Shown one piece after another: positions 34,838-42,444 of a DNA stretch of 64,000 nucleotides (position 1 is the first letter of the stretch; every line of letters begins with the position of its first letter). Below the pieces are notes generated by a model. That model made no database searches and had not been told where the DNA came from. It worked only from the letters and a program-made list of their open reading frames with translations. Source of the DNA: Winogradskya humida (GTDB lineage Bacteria > Actinomycetota > Actinomycetes > Mycobacteriales > Micromonosporaceae); assembly GCF_016862215.1 (NCBI RefSeq), contig NZ_BOMN01000001.1, positions 1 through 64,000 on the forward strand. The letters run 5' to 3'. A program made the position numbers and the translations under genes.

Positions 34838-36046
34838 TCAGGCGCGGTGGAGGCGGCGGATCGGGGTGATGAGCAGCAGCGATGCGCAGACCGCGGCGGT
34901 GACGGCGGTGGCGAGGAAGAGGAGGTCGCGTGGGGCGACGATCGAGGACACCGGGCCTACCAGGGCCTGGCCGACCGCGAGGCCGGAGACCGAGCCCGCT
35001 ACCTCGTAGGCCGTCACACGGTTGAGGACGTCCGGGGCGACCTGGGTCTGGACGCTGGTGGACCACATCACCGACCAGAATGCCCAGGCCGTACCGCCGA
35101 TCAGATGGCCGGCCATCAGACCGGGCAGTGGCAGGGCGAGCGCGATCGACAGGGGCAGGCAGATGAAACCGGTCAGCGCGATCGCCCCCGCGGCCAAGGG
35201 GTGGGCGGGGCGGAAGCGGATCGCGATGAGGCCGCCGAAGACCGTGCCGGTGCCCATGGCGGCCATTGACCAGCCGTACGCGGCCTCGCCGAGGCGGTCG
35301 CCGATCTGCTGGGAGCCGAGCGGGATGAGCGGGCCGAACACGATCAGGCCGAAGAACACCCAGATCACGATCACCGACCACATCCACGTACGGGAGCGGA
35401 ATTCCGTCCAGCCTCGGCGTAGGTCCCGCAGCACCGTGGCGGTGTGGTCGCGGGGTATGACGATCGGGGCGTACCGGAGCAGGGCCAGGCAGGTCGCGCT
35501 GGCCAGAAACGTTGCCGCGTCGAACGTGTAGACCGTGCCGGGGCCGGTGAGCGCCATCATCAGCCCCGCGAGGACGGGGCCGCCCAGCTGCGTGGCGGCG
35601 TCGCCGATCTTCAGGGTGCCGTTGGCGCGCTGGGGGTCCTTGGCTACCAGGGGGACCATGCCGTTCACGCCGGGCTGGAACATCGCGGCGGCTGTGCCGG
35701 CCAGCGCTGACGTGAGCAGAAGCAGCCACAGCGGCGGCGTTCCGGTGAAGAAGGCGACCGCGACGACCGTCTGGGTGACCACCCGGACCAGGTCGGCGCC
35801 GACCATCATCGTGCGGGCGCCGATCCGGTCGGCGAACACTCCACCGAACACGATGAGCAGGACGAACGGTGTCGTCCAGACGGCAAGAACGTACCCGACG
35901 CCGGAAACGCCGTAGACCGCGCCGACGGCCAGCGCGGTGGCCACCGGCATCATGGCGTCGCCGAGCAGCGAGACCGCGCGGGCCGCGAAATACAGGGTGA
36001 AGTCCCTGGTCCAGAGCGTGGGACGGGTGGCGAGAGCGGACTGCAT
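34838..36046 (-). CDS. MFS transporter (EntS/DHA3-like)
   Basis: A 402-residue membrane protein with about 12 hydrophobic segments and the DHA3-type features RDFTLYFAARAVSLLGDAM at the start, GGVFADRIGARTMMVGAD in the first loop and LIGGTAWAFWSVMWSTSVQ near the end. It is a probable proton-driven exporter of drugs or siderophores. ATG at 36046 matches the usual beginning of the family; ATG at 36070 is possible. It is divergent from the GlxA-type regulator (72-base gap), which may control it. Confidence 0.88.
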   Translation of the reverse strand: MQSALATRPTLWTRDFTLYFAARAVSLLGDAMMPVATALAVGAVYGVSGVGYVLAVWTTPFVLLIVFGGVFADRIGARTMMVGADLVRVVTQTVVAVAFFTGTPPLWLLLLTSALAGTAAAMFQPGVNGMVPLVAKDPQRANGTLKIGDAATQLGGPVLAGLMMALTGPGTVYTFDAATFLASATCLALLRYAPIVIPRDHTATVLRDLRRGWTEFRSRTWMWSVIVIWVFFGLIVFGPLIPLGSQQIGDRLGEAAYGWSMAAMGTGTVFGGLIAIRFRPAHPLAAGAIALTGFICLPLSIALALPLPGLMAGHLIGGTAWAFWSVMWSTSVQTQVAPDVLNRVTAYEVAGSVSGLAVGQALVGPVSSIVAPRDLLFLATAVTAAVCASLLLITPIRRLHRA

Positions 36047-36118
36047 GATCAGCAATTCTGGTCGGCGCATCGACCGCCCGCAGGCGCCCCGCCGGACATG
36101 GCTGGGTACATTCCTGCC

Positions 36119-37066
36119 ATGCGTGAACGCGTGGTCGCCCTCGTCGGGCCGACGCTGGAGATGTATCCGGTGACCTGTGCGTCGGCGGTGTTCGGCTATC
36201 ACGGCCCGGACATCGCCCACCGGTACGGGTTCCAGCTGTGCACCGAACGGCCGGGCTCCATCCGTACCACCATGGGCTTTGACATCGTGGTGAACGACGG
36301 CCTGGAGGCGCTCGCCGAGGCCGACACCGTCCTGATCGCGGGTTGGTGTCCCGGACCGGAAGTGTCCGCGGCGGTCGGCGATGCGGTCAGAAACGCTCAT
36401 TCCCGTGGCGCGCGGATTGTCGCTGTCTGTTCGGGTGTCTACGTTCCGGCCAGCTTGGGACTGCTCGACGGGCGCGTCGCCGCGGTCCATTGGGAGCTCA
36501 CCGGTGCGCTCGGGCGGCAATACCCGAAGATCCAGGCCGATGCGACGATTCTGTACGCCGACCACGGCGATGTTGCGACCGCCGGCGCCTCGGCCACCAC
36601 CATCGACCTGTGCCTCAATCAGGTGCGGCGTGACCACGGCGCCGCGCTGGCCATGCGGATCGGACGACAACTGTCCGCCGCGCCACACCGCGAGGGTCAT
36701 CAGCGACAGTTTCCTTCACTGCCGACAACCGGTCCGGTGCCCGATTCGATCGCTCCGCTGCTCGACTGGATCGCGGCGAACCTGCACACCCCGCTCACCA
36801 TCGAGGCCATGTCCGCCAGGGCCGGCGTCTCACCGCGCACCCTCAGCCGCTATTTCGCCGAACAGCTCGGCACATCGCCGGGCCGGTGGCTGCTCGACCG
36901 GCGGATCGCGAGCACCCGCGCGCTGTTGGAGGAAACCGATCTGCCGGTCGAGACGATCGCCGAGCGGGTCGGTCTTTCGTCCGCGGTGAACCTGCGCCGC
37001 CGTTTCCGTCACGCGTTGCAGACCACGCCCGGCGCCTATCGGCGTACGTTCCGGGCCTCTTTTTAG
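36119..37066 (+). CDS. GlxA-type AraC regulator with DJ-1/PfpI domain
   Basis: A 315-residue regulator. The first 180 residues form a DJ-1/PfpI (glutamine amidotransferase-like) domain with a conserved Cys in IVAVCSGVYVPASLG. The last 100 residues carry two AraC helix-turn-helix motifs (LTIEAMSARAGVSPRTLSRY and VETIAERVGLSSAVNLRRRF). ATG at 36119 is chosen; an ATG seven codons upstream is possible. The divergent MFS exporter is its likely target. The end overlaps the convergent oxidoreductase by four bases. Confidence 0.92.
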   Translation: MRERVVALVGPTLEMYPVTCASAVFGYHGPDIAHRYGFQLCTERPGSIRTTMGFDIVVNDGLEALAEADTVLIAGWCPGPEVSAAVGDAVRNAHSRGARIVAVCSGVYVPASLGLLDGRVAAVHWELTGALGRQYPKIQADATILYADHGDVATAGASATTIDLCLNQVRRDHGAALAMRIGRQLSAAPHREGHQRQFPSLPTTGPVPDSIAPLLDWIAANLHTPLTIEAMSARAGVSPRTLSRYFAEQLGTSPGRWLLDRRIASTRALLEETDLPVETIAERVGLSSAVNLRRRFRHALQTTPGAYRRTFRASF

Positions 37067-37980
37067 AATTTCAGAATGATGCGGCCGCGGAATCCGCCTG
37101 CCTCGACCCGGCGGTGTGCTTCTGCGGCTTTGTCGGCGGGAAGTATGTCCGCTACCCGTGGGGTCAGTTCGCCGGCTTCAACGGCCCGGCGCAATGCGTC
37201 GAGTTTCCCCTGCGAGTGGTAGTCGTTGTAGACCCAGGCGGCCTCGTAAAGGATGCCCCGGGTGGGCTCGCCTTTCCAGCGGCGCAGGGAGACGAACACA
37301 CCACCGTCGCGTACGGCGGATAGCACCTTGTCGTGCAACAGCGCGGTGTCGGCTACGGCATCCACGCCGTCGGGGAAAATGGCGCGGATCCGGGCCGCAG
37401 CGTCGTCCCCGCGTTCAATGAAGTGGTCCGGCCTGACGGTCATGTCTTCGAGTGCCGCGTCCGCGACCACGGTCAGGCCCTGCTTCTTGGCGAGCTGGAT
37501 CAGGTAGGTGCCGACCATTCCCGCGGCTCCGGTCACGGCGATGCTCTGCCCGGGTTTCAACGCGACGAGTTCCAGGATCTGGGTCGCGGTGAGGCCGTTC
37601 ATGGGCAGGGTCGAGGCCTGCTCGAACGACGTTCCCGCGGGTATGCGGGCGATGGAGTCGTCCGGGGCGATGAGGTATTCGACGTACGCGCCGCCATGCT
37701 CGGACATCGGGATGGCCAGAGCCATGACCTCGTCGCCGAGCTGCCAGGTGCTGCCCTCGCCGAGCTCGTCGATCACGCCGGCCGCTTCCGTGCCGGGGAT
37801 GTGCGGCGGGGGCCCGTCGCCGGCCCCGAGCAGGCCGGTGCGCTGGGAGATGTCGGTCGGGTTGACGGCCGCCGCCCGCACCCGCACCCGGACCTCGCCG
37901 GGGCCCGGGTGCGGATCGGGAAGGTCGTGGACGCCGAGCACCTCCGGGCCCCCGAACTCGATGAATCCGATTGCTCTCAC
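37063..37980 (-). CDS. NADP-dependent quinone oxidoreductase (zinc-independent MDR)
   Basis: A 305-residue medium-chain oxidoreductase (MRAIGFIEFGGPEVLGVHDL; cofactor loop AVTGAAGMVGTYLIQLA). Zinc ligands are absent. It is similar in length and beginning to the enzyme at 20210-21118, so the two are paralogues. The start is GTG with a GGGGGG run just upstream. A perfect inverted repeat lies 24-41 bases upstream of the start, in the promoter, so it is likely controlled by a repressor encoded elsewhere. Confidence 0.9.
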   Translation of the reverse strand: MRAIGFIEFGGPEVLGVHDLPDPHPGPGEVRVRVRAAAVNPTDISQRTGLLGAGDGPPPHIPGTEAAGVIDELGEGSTWQLGDEVMALAIPMSEHGGAYVEYLIAPDDSIARIPAGTSFEQASTLPMNGLTATQILELVALKPGQSIAVTGAAGMVGTYLIQLAKKQGLTVVADAALEDMTVRPDHFIERGDDAAARIRAIFPDGVDAVADTALLHDKVLSAVRDGGVFVSLRRWKGEPTRGILYEAAWVYNDYHSQGKLDALRRAVEAGELTPRVADILPADKAAEAHRRVEAGGFRGRIILKF

Positions 37981-38003
37981 CCGCGTACCCCCCTTGACTC
38001 ATT

Positions 38004-38021
38004 TCCAACGCAATCGTTGGA
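38004..38021. promoter_or_regulatory. perfect inverted repeat TCCAACGcaatCGTTGGA
   Basis: Seven-base arms and a four-base spacer lie 24 bases upstream of the oxidoreductase start, where the -10/-35 region of a minus-strand promoter would be. The layout fits a TetR-type operator. None of the regulators in the window has this sequence beside its own gene. Confidence 0.6.
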
Positions 38022-38051
38022 GTTGAGACGAGCGTACATCGGCGGGACCCC

Positions 38052-39602
38052 TTACTCCCAGGGCCAGGTGCCGTTCTGGCCCGATTCCAGCAGCGGCACC
38101 ATGCGGAACGCGGCGTCCGTGAGGCCGCCGAACGTGTACCGGTAGGGGCCGGTCGCGCCGTGTCCCGCCTGGTATCCGGCGAGGTTCCAGGTGTAGAGCG
38201 GGGTGCGCGGCGGGATCGCCGAGCCCGGGTCACCGTCGCCCGCCCAGGCCTGCTCGTCGGTGACGATCAGGACGCGGTCGTGGCCGGCGTACCACTTGCG
38301 GACCGCCGTGCGGGTCTGCGTGCCGCCGAGGTTGCTGAAGCGGTCGATCACGCGCAGCAGGGACTCCCCCGGGCGTACGTCGATGGAGTGGGAGCGGGTG
38401 CCGAATTGCACCAGATCGACCTGGCCCGGGTTGCGCGCCGCCAGCGCCGCACCGAAGACCGCCGCGGCGTCGGCGCGGGTCAGCTCCGAGCGCGCCGACA
38501 TCGTGTCGAACATCGAGCCGGACCGGTCCACCAGGACCAGGGTGCGTCCCGGCAGCTTCGGCACGTTGCTCAGCGACAGGTTGAGCGCCTTGTCGAGAGC
38601 GTGACCCCACCGCAGCGACGGTGCTGCCCTGTAGGCGGCAAGGAAGCGGAACGGGAACTGACGCGAGCGGCGTACCTGATCCACGTTGGACAGTCGTGCG
38701 GCGACCGCAGCGGCGACGTCGTCCGGCACCTGGGCCTGATCGAAGTTGCGCAGGTTCCGCAGCAGCGCGGCGTACCCCATGCTCGGAATGAGCGCGCTCC
38801 ACATCGCTGCCTTGTCCACCTGAGCACCCGCCAGCGAGAGAGCGTCCTCCCACGTCATTCCGGCGGTCTTCAGCGCGTCGGCGTCGAGCAACGCCGACGG
38901 ATCCCCGGCAATCCGCGCACGCAGCTCCGCGTTGCGGGCAAGCATCGGCAGCGACGCGGGCAATGCCGTGTCGCGCTTGTGCCGGCGATCGAGCGCCACC
39001 TTGAACAGGTCGCCCTGCCACGGCGAATCCGCGGCCGCGGTCGGGTGGGTCAGGTCGATGACGTCGGCGAAACGGAATCCGTGCGCCGCCGTGTCGTACT
39101 TGAGCAGGGAAAACTCGGTATAGAGGCGCTGAACCGCGTCGACGATGCCGCGCTTGACCGGCTTCGGGATCGCGCGGCCGTATTTGCCCGTCCAGTAGGC
39201 GAGCATTTCGCCGGGCTCGTCGGCACGCAGCAGCACAGAATTGATCAGTTGACGGCCGCCCGGCTTTCCCGCGGCGAGCAGGGCACGGGTCGCCTCGGCC
39301 GCCCCGACAAGGGACGCGGTGCGCATGTTCGCACGGCTGCGCAGCCAGGTGAGAAACCCGGCGATCCATTCCGGATCGGCGATCGCCACCTGGCGGACCA
39401 GTTGCGCGTAACGGGTGTCACGGTCCCGGGCGGCCTCATAGAACGTGTCTTCACCGACCATGTTGGCAACGGCGAGAAGAAAGAGTTCCGATTCAGCGCC
39501 GCGGGCGACTCCGGCGGCGCCCTCATAGGTGACGGCGGGGCCGGCGCTGGTGATCGGGCCGGTCGCGGCGGGCTTCGCCGTAGTCGTGTTGAACTTTGCC
39601 AT
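38052..39602 (-). CDS. rsr: TROVE domain protein, Ro60 orthologue (Rsr)
   Basis: A 516-residue RNA-binding protein. Residues 1-330 form the helical TROVE ring (LVRQVAIADPEWIAGFLTWL, RANMRTASLVGAAEATRAL, AIPKPVKRGIVDAVQRLY). The C-terminal von Willebrand A domain has the metal site DRSGSM (DxSxS) near residue 356 and later VTDEQAW. In other bacteria Rsr binds Y RNA, which can tether it to exoribonuclease PNPase for structured-RNA decay, and it aids stress survival. Here the gene follows a Y-like RNA on the same strand, about 30 bases upstream of its start, with an AAGGAG-type site before the ATG. This arrangement strongly supports the assignment. Confidence 0.95.
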   Translation of the reverse strand: MAKFNTTTAKPAATGPITSAGPAVTYEGAAGVARGAESELFLLAVANMVGEDTFYEAARDRDTRYAQLVRQVAIADPEWIAGFLTWLRSRANMRTASLVGAAEATRALLAAGKPGGRQLINSVLLRADEPGEMLAYWTGKYGRAIPKPVKRGIVDAVQRLYTEFSLLKYDTAAHGFRFADVIDLTHPTAAADSPWQGDLFKVALDRRHKRDTALPASLPMLARNAELRARIAGDPSALLDADALKTAGMTWEDALSLAGAQVDKAAMWSALIPSMGYAALLRNLRNFDQAQVPDDVAAAVAARLSNVDQVRRSRQFPFRFLAAYRAAPSLRWGHALDKALNLSLSNVPKLPGRTLVLVDRSGSMFDTMSARSELTRADAAAVFGAALAARNPGQVDLVQFGTRSHSIDVRPGESLLRVIDRFSNLGGTQTRTAVRKWYAGHDRVLIVTDEQAWAGDGDPGSAIPPRTPLYTWNLAGYQAGHGATGPYRYTFGGLTDAAFRMVPLLESGQNGTWPWE

Positions 39603-39632
39603 GACGAGAAGAACTCCTTCCGCGGACCGGAA

Positions 39633-39822
39633 GAGAGCAACAATTCTTCAGTGCGGGGTGCCCGAGATCGAAGTCGGCCTCGGAACGTAACTGCTCTATC
39701 CCCTGAGCTATGCCGGCATGCAGTGCCGGCACCGGGACTCGAACCCGGGACCTGTCCATTAAGAGTGGAAGTAACCGCTGCCTGCGCACCGGGCACCCAC
39801 CGCATCTGAAGTTGTTGCCCCT
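39633..39822 (-). ncRNA. yrlA: Y RNA (YrlA type) with circularly permuted tRNA-like domain
   Basis: The minus strand folds by eye into a long terminal stem. GCAACAA (39818-39812) pairs with TTGTTGC (39643-39637), CTTCAG (39811-39806) with CTGAAG (39651-39646), TGCG (39804-39801) with CGCA (39655-39652), and GGGTGCCCG (39798-39790) with CGGGCACCC (39664-39656). Inside lies a tRNA-like unit in permuted order: T arm CCGGG-TTCGAGT-CCCGG (39748-39732), acceptor stem TGCCGGCA/TGCCGGCA (39731-39724 and 39718-39711) closed by loop CTGCA, then TA and D arm GCTC-AGGGGATA-GAGC (39708-39693). A short anticodon-stem remnant GTTA/TAAT joins the outer stem. No anticodon exists. Bacterial Y RNAs that bind Rsr are known to mimic tRNA this way. 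The ends are approximate. Confidence 0.88.
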
Positions 39823-39836
39823 CCCGAGATCAAAGA

Positions 39837-39879
39837 GCAGGACGGCATTGATTTCCATGCAATGAAGTAGCCGTCCCGC
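39837..39879 (-). terminator. hairpin between the 402-aa gene and the Y RNA
   Basis: GCGGGACGGC (39879-39870) pairs with GCCGTCCTGC (39846-39837) with one mismatch, read on the minus strand. ATTG/CAAT pairing extends it inside the loop. It is followed by CTCTTT. It may end the upstream transcript or mark a processing point in front of the Y RNA. Confidence 0.45.
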
Positions 39880-39906
39880 GTCGCACCGGGAGGTGCAGGA
39901 ACGAAG

Positions 39907-41115
39907 TTAGCAACGTAGCTTCCCGATGTCGCCCGAGTTTTCCGGCAGGCGGCTGACGTACTCGAAGTCCGAGGTCTCCAGGACCATCCGCTCCGGCTGC
40001 TCGAAGTCGGCGGACCAGAGCCGCCAGCTGCCGTCGTCGAGCGCGTAGTTGACGATCGCCTGCGACGCCGTCCAGCTCGCCAGCGTGAGCACACCGCGAT
40101 CCGGTGGAACGGGCTCGGCCGGGAGTGCGGTCGGCGTGCCGAATTCGTAGCGTTTCGCCATGTGGTTCGTCAGGTGCGGGCTTGCCGCGAGCCATTCGTC
40201 GGTCAGTCTCCCGAATGCGGCATCACGCGACCACCAGGGCCGGGTGGCCGCGCTGAGAATGGCGTCGCCCGCGCCCGCGAACGCCTCGCAGTATTCGCGG
40301 ATCGGGACCTTGCCGACCTGCTTCGCGTAACGCACCGTGCGGATTTGCAGCATCACTTCATGGAGGACGTACGCGGCCGTGCCCACCGGTTTTTCCTTCA
40401 CGCGTGGCTTCGGCGCCTTCGGCTCCCGCGCGGGGGTGATCGCGTCGGCGGCCCGGCCCGCGTGCGTCAGATGCCACGCGTCGTCGTCCAATCCGAGCAC
40501 GGCTCCTCCGCAACGGATCAGCCCGCGATCACCGATCCGGATCTCGACACCCGTGTCGTCTACGGCGAGGACGATGCCGGTTGTGTCAGAGCTGTCGAAA
40601 CGTACGTCTTGAATGTCGCGAAGGTACAGCTGCACCACGGCGTCCGTCGTTGTCTGGACAGCGAGGTAGCCATCGAGCGTGGTTCCGGCGCGCTCTACCC
40701 GTACGGTGCGAAGTGTGGCCTGGTCCAGGCGGTAGTCCTGGGTGAGGCTCGTTACGGCCGCGACGGTCAGCGGCGCCGAGCTGAAACGGATCCGGCCCAG
40801 AGAGTCACGGTAGTAAGGGGAATCGGGTGATGCCGGTCCGAGCAGGGCCGCCAGGGGTTGACCGCCATGCCGGATCATCCAGGCGCGGCGTGACGGTCCC
40901 AGGTCTGCCATCCACTGCAGGGCTTCCGCGGCGTGCCGGTCACGAATCCGGGCAGACCGGGCAAGCGCGGCCTGAAACAGGGGAACGGTGTTGTTGTCCC
41001 AGACGTCCGCGATCTCGGCGACCTCGGTGCGGTCGAAGAAACGGCCATCGGCGGACAGTTCCGCGATGCGCGCGAATGAGCGATCGAGCAGTCCCGTGAA
41101 TACCCGCAGACCCAT
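39907..41115 (-). CDS. unknown protein upstream of the Y RNA/Rsr unit
   Basis: A 402-residue protein that I do not recognise. The first third is helical (MADLGPSRRAWMIRHGGQPL), the middle is strand-rich with repeated small modules (VQLYLRDIQDVRFDSSDTTG, VEIRIGDRGLIRCGGAVLGL), then a basic linker (REPKAPKPRVKEKP) and a helical end. The stop comes 84 bases before the Y RNA on the same strand, so it may belong to the same locus. A role in RNA metabolism together with Rsr is inferred from position only. ATG at 41115 is chosen. It is divergent from the gene at 41212. Confidence 0.75.
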   Translation of the reverse strand: MGLRVFTGLLDRSFARIAELSADGRFFDRTEVAEIADVWDNNTVPLFQAALARSARIRDRHAAEALQWMADLGPSRRAWMIRHGGQPLAALLGPASPDSPYYRDSLGRIRFSSAPLTVAAVTSLTQDYRLDQATLRTVRVERAGTTLDGYLAVQTTTDAVVQLYLRDIQDVRFDSSDTTGIVLAVDDTGVEIRIGDRGLIRCGGAVLGLDDDAWHLTHAGRAADAITPAREPKAPKPRVKEKPVGTAAYVLHEVMLQIRTVRYAKQVGKVPIREYCEAFAGAGDAILSAATRPWWSRDAAFGRLTDEWLAASPHLTNHMAKRYEFGTPTALPAEPVPPDRGVLTLASWTASQAIVNYALDDGSWRLWSADFEQPERMVLETSDFEYVSRLPENSGDIGKLRC

Positions 41116-41211
41116 GGCGATCACGGTATCGGCCGGCCGCTTGTCGGCGGTGCTTTGCTGATGCTGCGACACTGGGACTGTCCCACGGTCCTGGATGACG
41201 AGGAGGCGGCG

Positions 41212-41724
41212 ATGGCGGTCAGCGGAGCGAACCAGCGCGAGGAGTCCATCGAGCCGGATGTCCCGCGCCAGGAGCCACATCGGGCGCTGGCCGAAGCGGT
41301 GCTGAGCAACGCCGCTGAGCAGGCAGAATGGCTCGCCGATGGCGGTCCTGAGCCGGCGTTGCCCGCAGCCTGGTCCGGGCTGTGGCAGGCCGCCGTGCAG
41401 CGTCAGATGGATCTGAGCGGGCAGGCGGAAACGGTGGCCAGCCAGGCCGTGAGCAGCACGATGTCCCAGCTCGCGACGCTCTATCACGAGGCTGCGTGGT
41501 TCCGCACCGACGACGATCTGCGGCGGCGGGCCACCAACGAGGTGCTGTTCTACGGCACCGAGCTGCGTACCAAGCTGCGCAGCCAGTCCGCGCAGGAGGC
41601 CTGGCAGCGGCGGTCGGCCTACGGTCTTTCGGCCAGCAGCTCGGCCGTCCGCGCCCGGGTCACGGCCAACGATGACTGGCTCACCGGCTGGCAGGCCTGG
41701 GCCGCCGCGCAGCAGACCAGCTGA
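41212..41724 (+). CDS. uncharacterised helical protein
   Basis: A 170-residue, alanine- and glutamine-rich, mostly helical protein without a signal peptide or membrane segment (RALAEAVLSNAAEQAEWLAD, then VASQAVSSTMSQLATLYHEA). ATG at 41212 is chosen for its GAGGAGG site. It is divergent from the Rsr-linked 402-residue gene, with a 96-base shared upstream region, so the two could be co-regulated. I do not recognise a family. Confidence 0.65.
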   Translation: MAVSGANQREESIEPDVPRQEPHRALAEAVLSNAAEQAEWLADGGPEPALPAAWSGLWQAAVQRQMDLSGQAETVASQAVSSTMSQLATLYHEAAWFRTDDDLRRRATNEVLFYGTELRTKLRSQSAQEAWQRRSAYGLSASSSAVRARVTANDDWLTGWQAWAAAQQTS

Positions 41725-41733
41725 TCACGCTCT

Positions 41734-42366
41734 TCAGGAGCCGCCGGCCCGGATCTGGGACGGGGTTCGGCCCCACCAGCGGCGGGCGCAGCGGCTGAGG
41801 ACCGCGGGCTCGGCGAAGTCCAGGAGCGCGCTGATCGTGGTGAGTGGCATGGTGGTTGTGGTGAGCAGGTGGTGGGCGCGCTCGCGGCGGACACAATCCA
41901 GGATCTCGGCGAAGGCCAGGCCTTCGTCGAGCAGGCTTCTCTGCACGGTACGCGGATGCACGGCGATCGTTCGCGCAATATCGCTCAACGTGATCGCCTC
42001 GGCGCCTAGACGTTCGCTCAATGCGTCGCGGATCTGCCGCGCCAGGGTTGAGCGTTTGACGCCGCCGACCTGTTCGGAAAGGACACCCGCGGGCAGTCGC
42101 AGCAATGCCGACGGACGGCCCGCGCGCACTTTGGCGCCGAACGCGTTGGCCCAGCCGCGCACATCGGAAACCGGGCCGGGCAGGTCAACCGAGCGCGGAC
42201 CGTAGTCGCCGGCCAGGTGGCGTAACTGCCTGTGTAGGCCGAGCAGCGTGAACGACGGGGCAACCGCGTCGGCGTGCAGCCGCAGCCCGACGACGTTCCG
42301 GGCGCCCTCGGGATCGTCGACAAGGGACAACGGCGCATGTGCGAGTGCTTCCGCCACGGTCGGCAT
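41734..42366 (-). CDS. AraC family regulator, N-terminally truncated
   Basis: A 210-residue protein. The C-terminal 100 residues carry an AraC double helix-turn-helix (ITLSDIARTIAVHPRTVQRS and PLTTISALLDFAEPAVLSR). In front is only the second half of an arabinose-binding-like dimerisation domain (MPTVAEALAHAPLSLVDDPE onward); complete relatives are around 300 residues and extend about 90 residues further. The start is placed at ATG 42366. The divergent monooxygenase begins only 78 bases away, so the missing part has probably been lost by deletion. DNA binding may remain. Confidence 0.72.
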   Translation of the reverse strand: MPTVAEALAHAPLSLVDDPEGARNVVGLRLHADAVAPSFTLLGLHRQLRHLAGDYGPRSVDLPGPVSDVRGWANAFGAKVRAGRPSALLRLPAGVLSEQVGGVKRSTLARQIRDALSERLGAEAITLSDIARTIAVHPRTVQRSLLDEGLAFAEILDCVRRERAHHLLTTTTMPLTTISALLDFAEPAVLSRCARRWWGRTPSQIRAGGS

Positions 42367-42444
42367 GAGGGGAGCGTACGTGATGAAGAATCCGTCGCGT
42401 TCGATCAATGACCGGGCGGTGCGGCGGCCGTAGCGTCGCCAGGT

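Noticed and set aside
39633..39822. An ordinary tRNA gene, suggested by the T arm and D arm
   Set aside because: The T arm precedes the D arm on the strand, the acceptor stem is closed by a loop, and there is no anticodon loop. It fits a Y RNA, not a tRNA.
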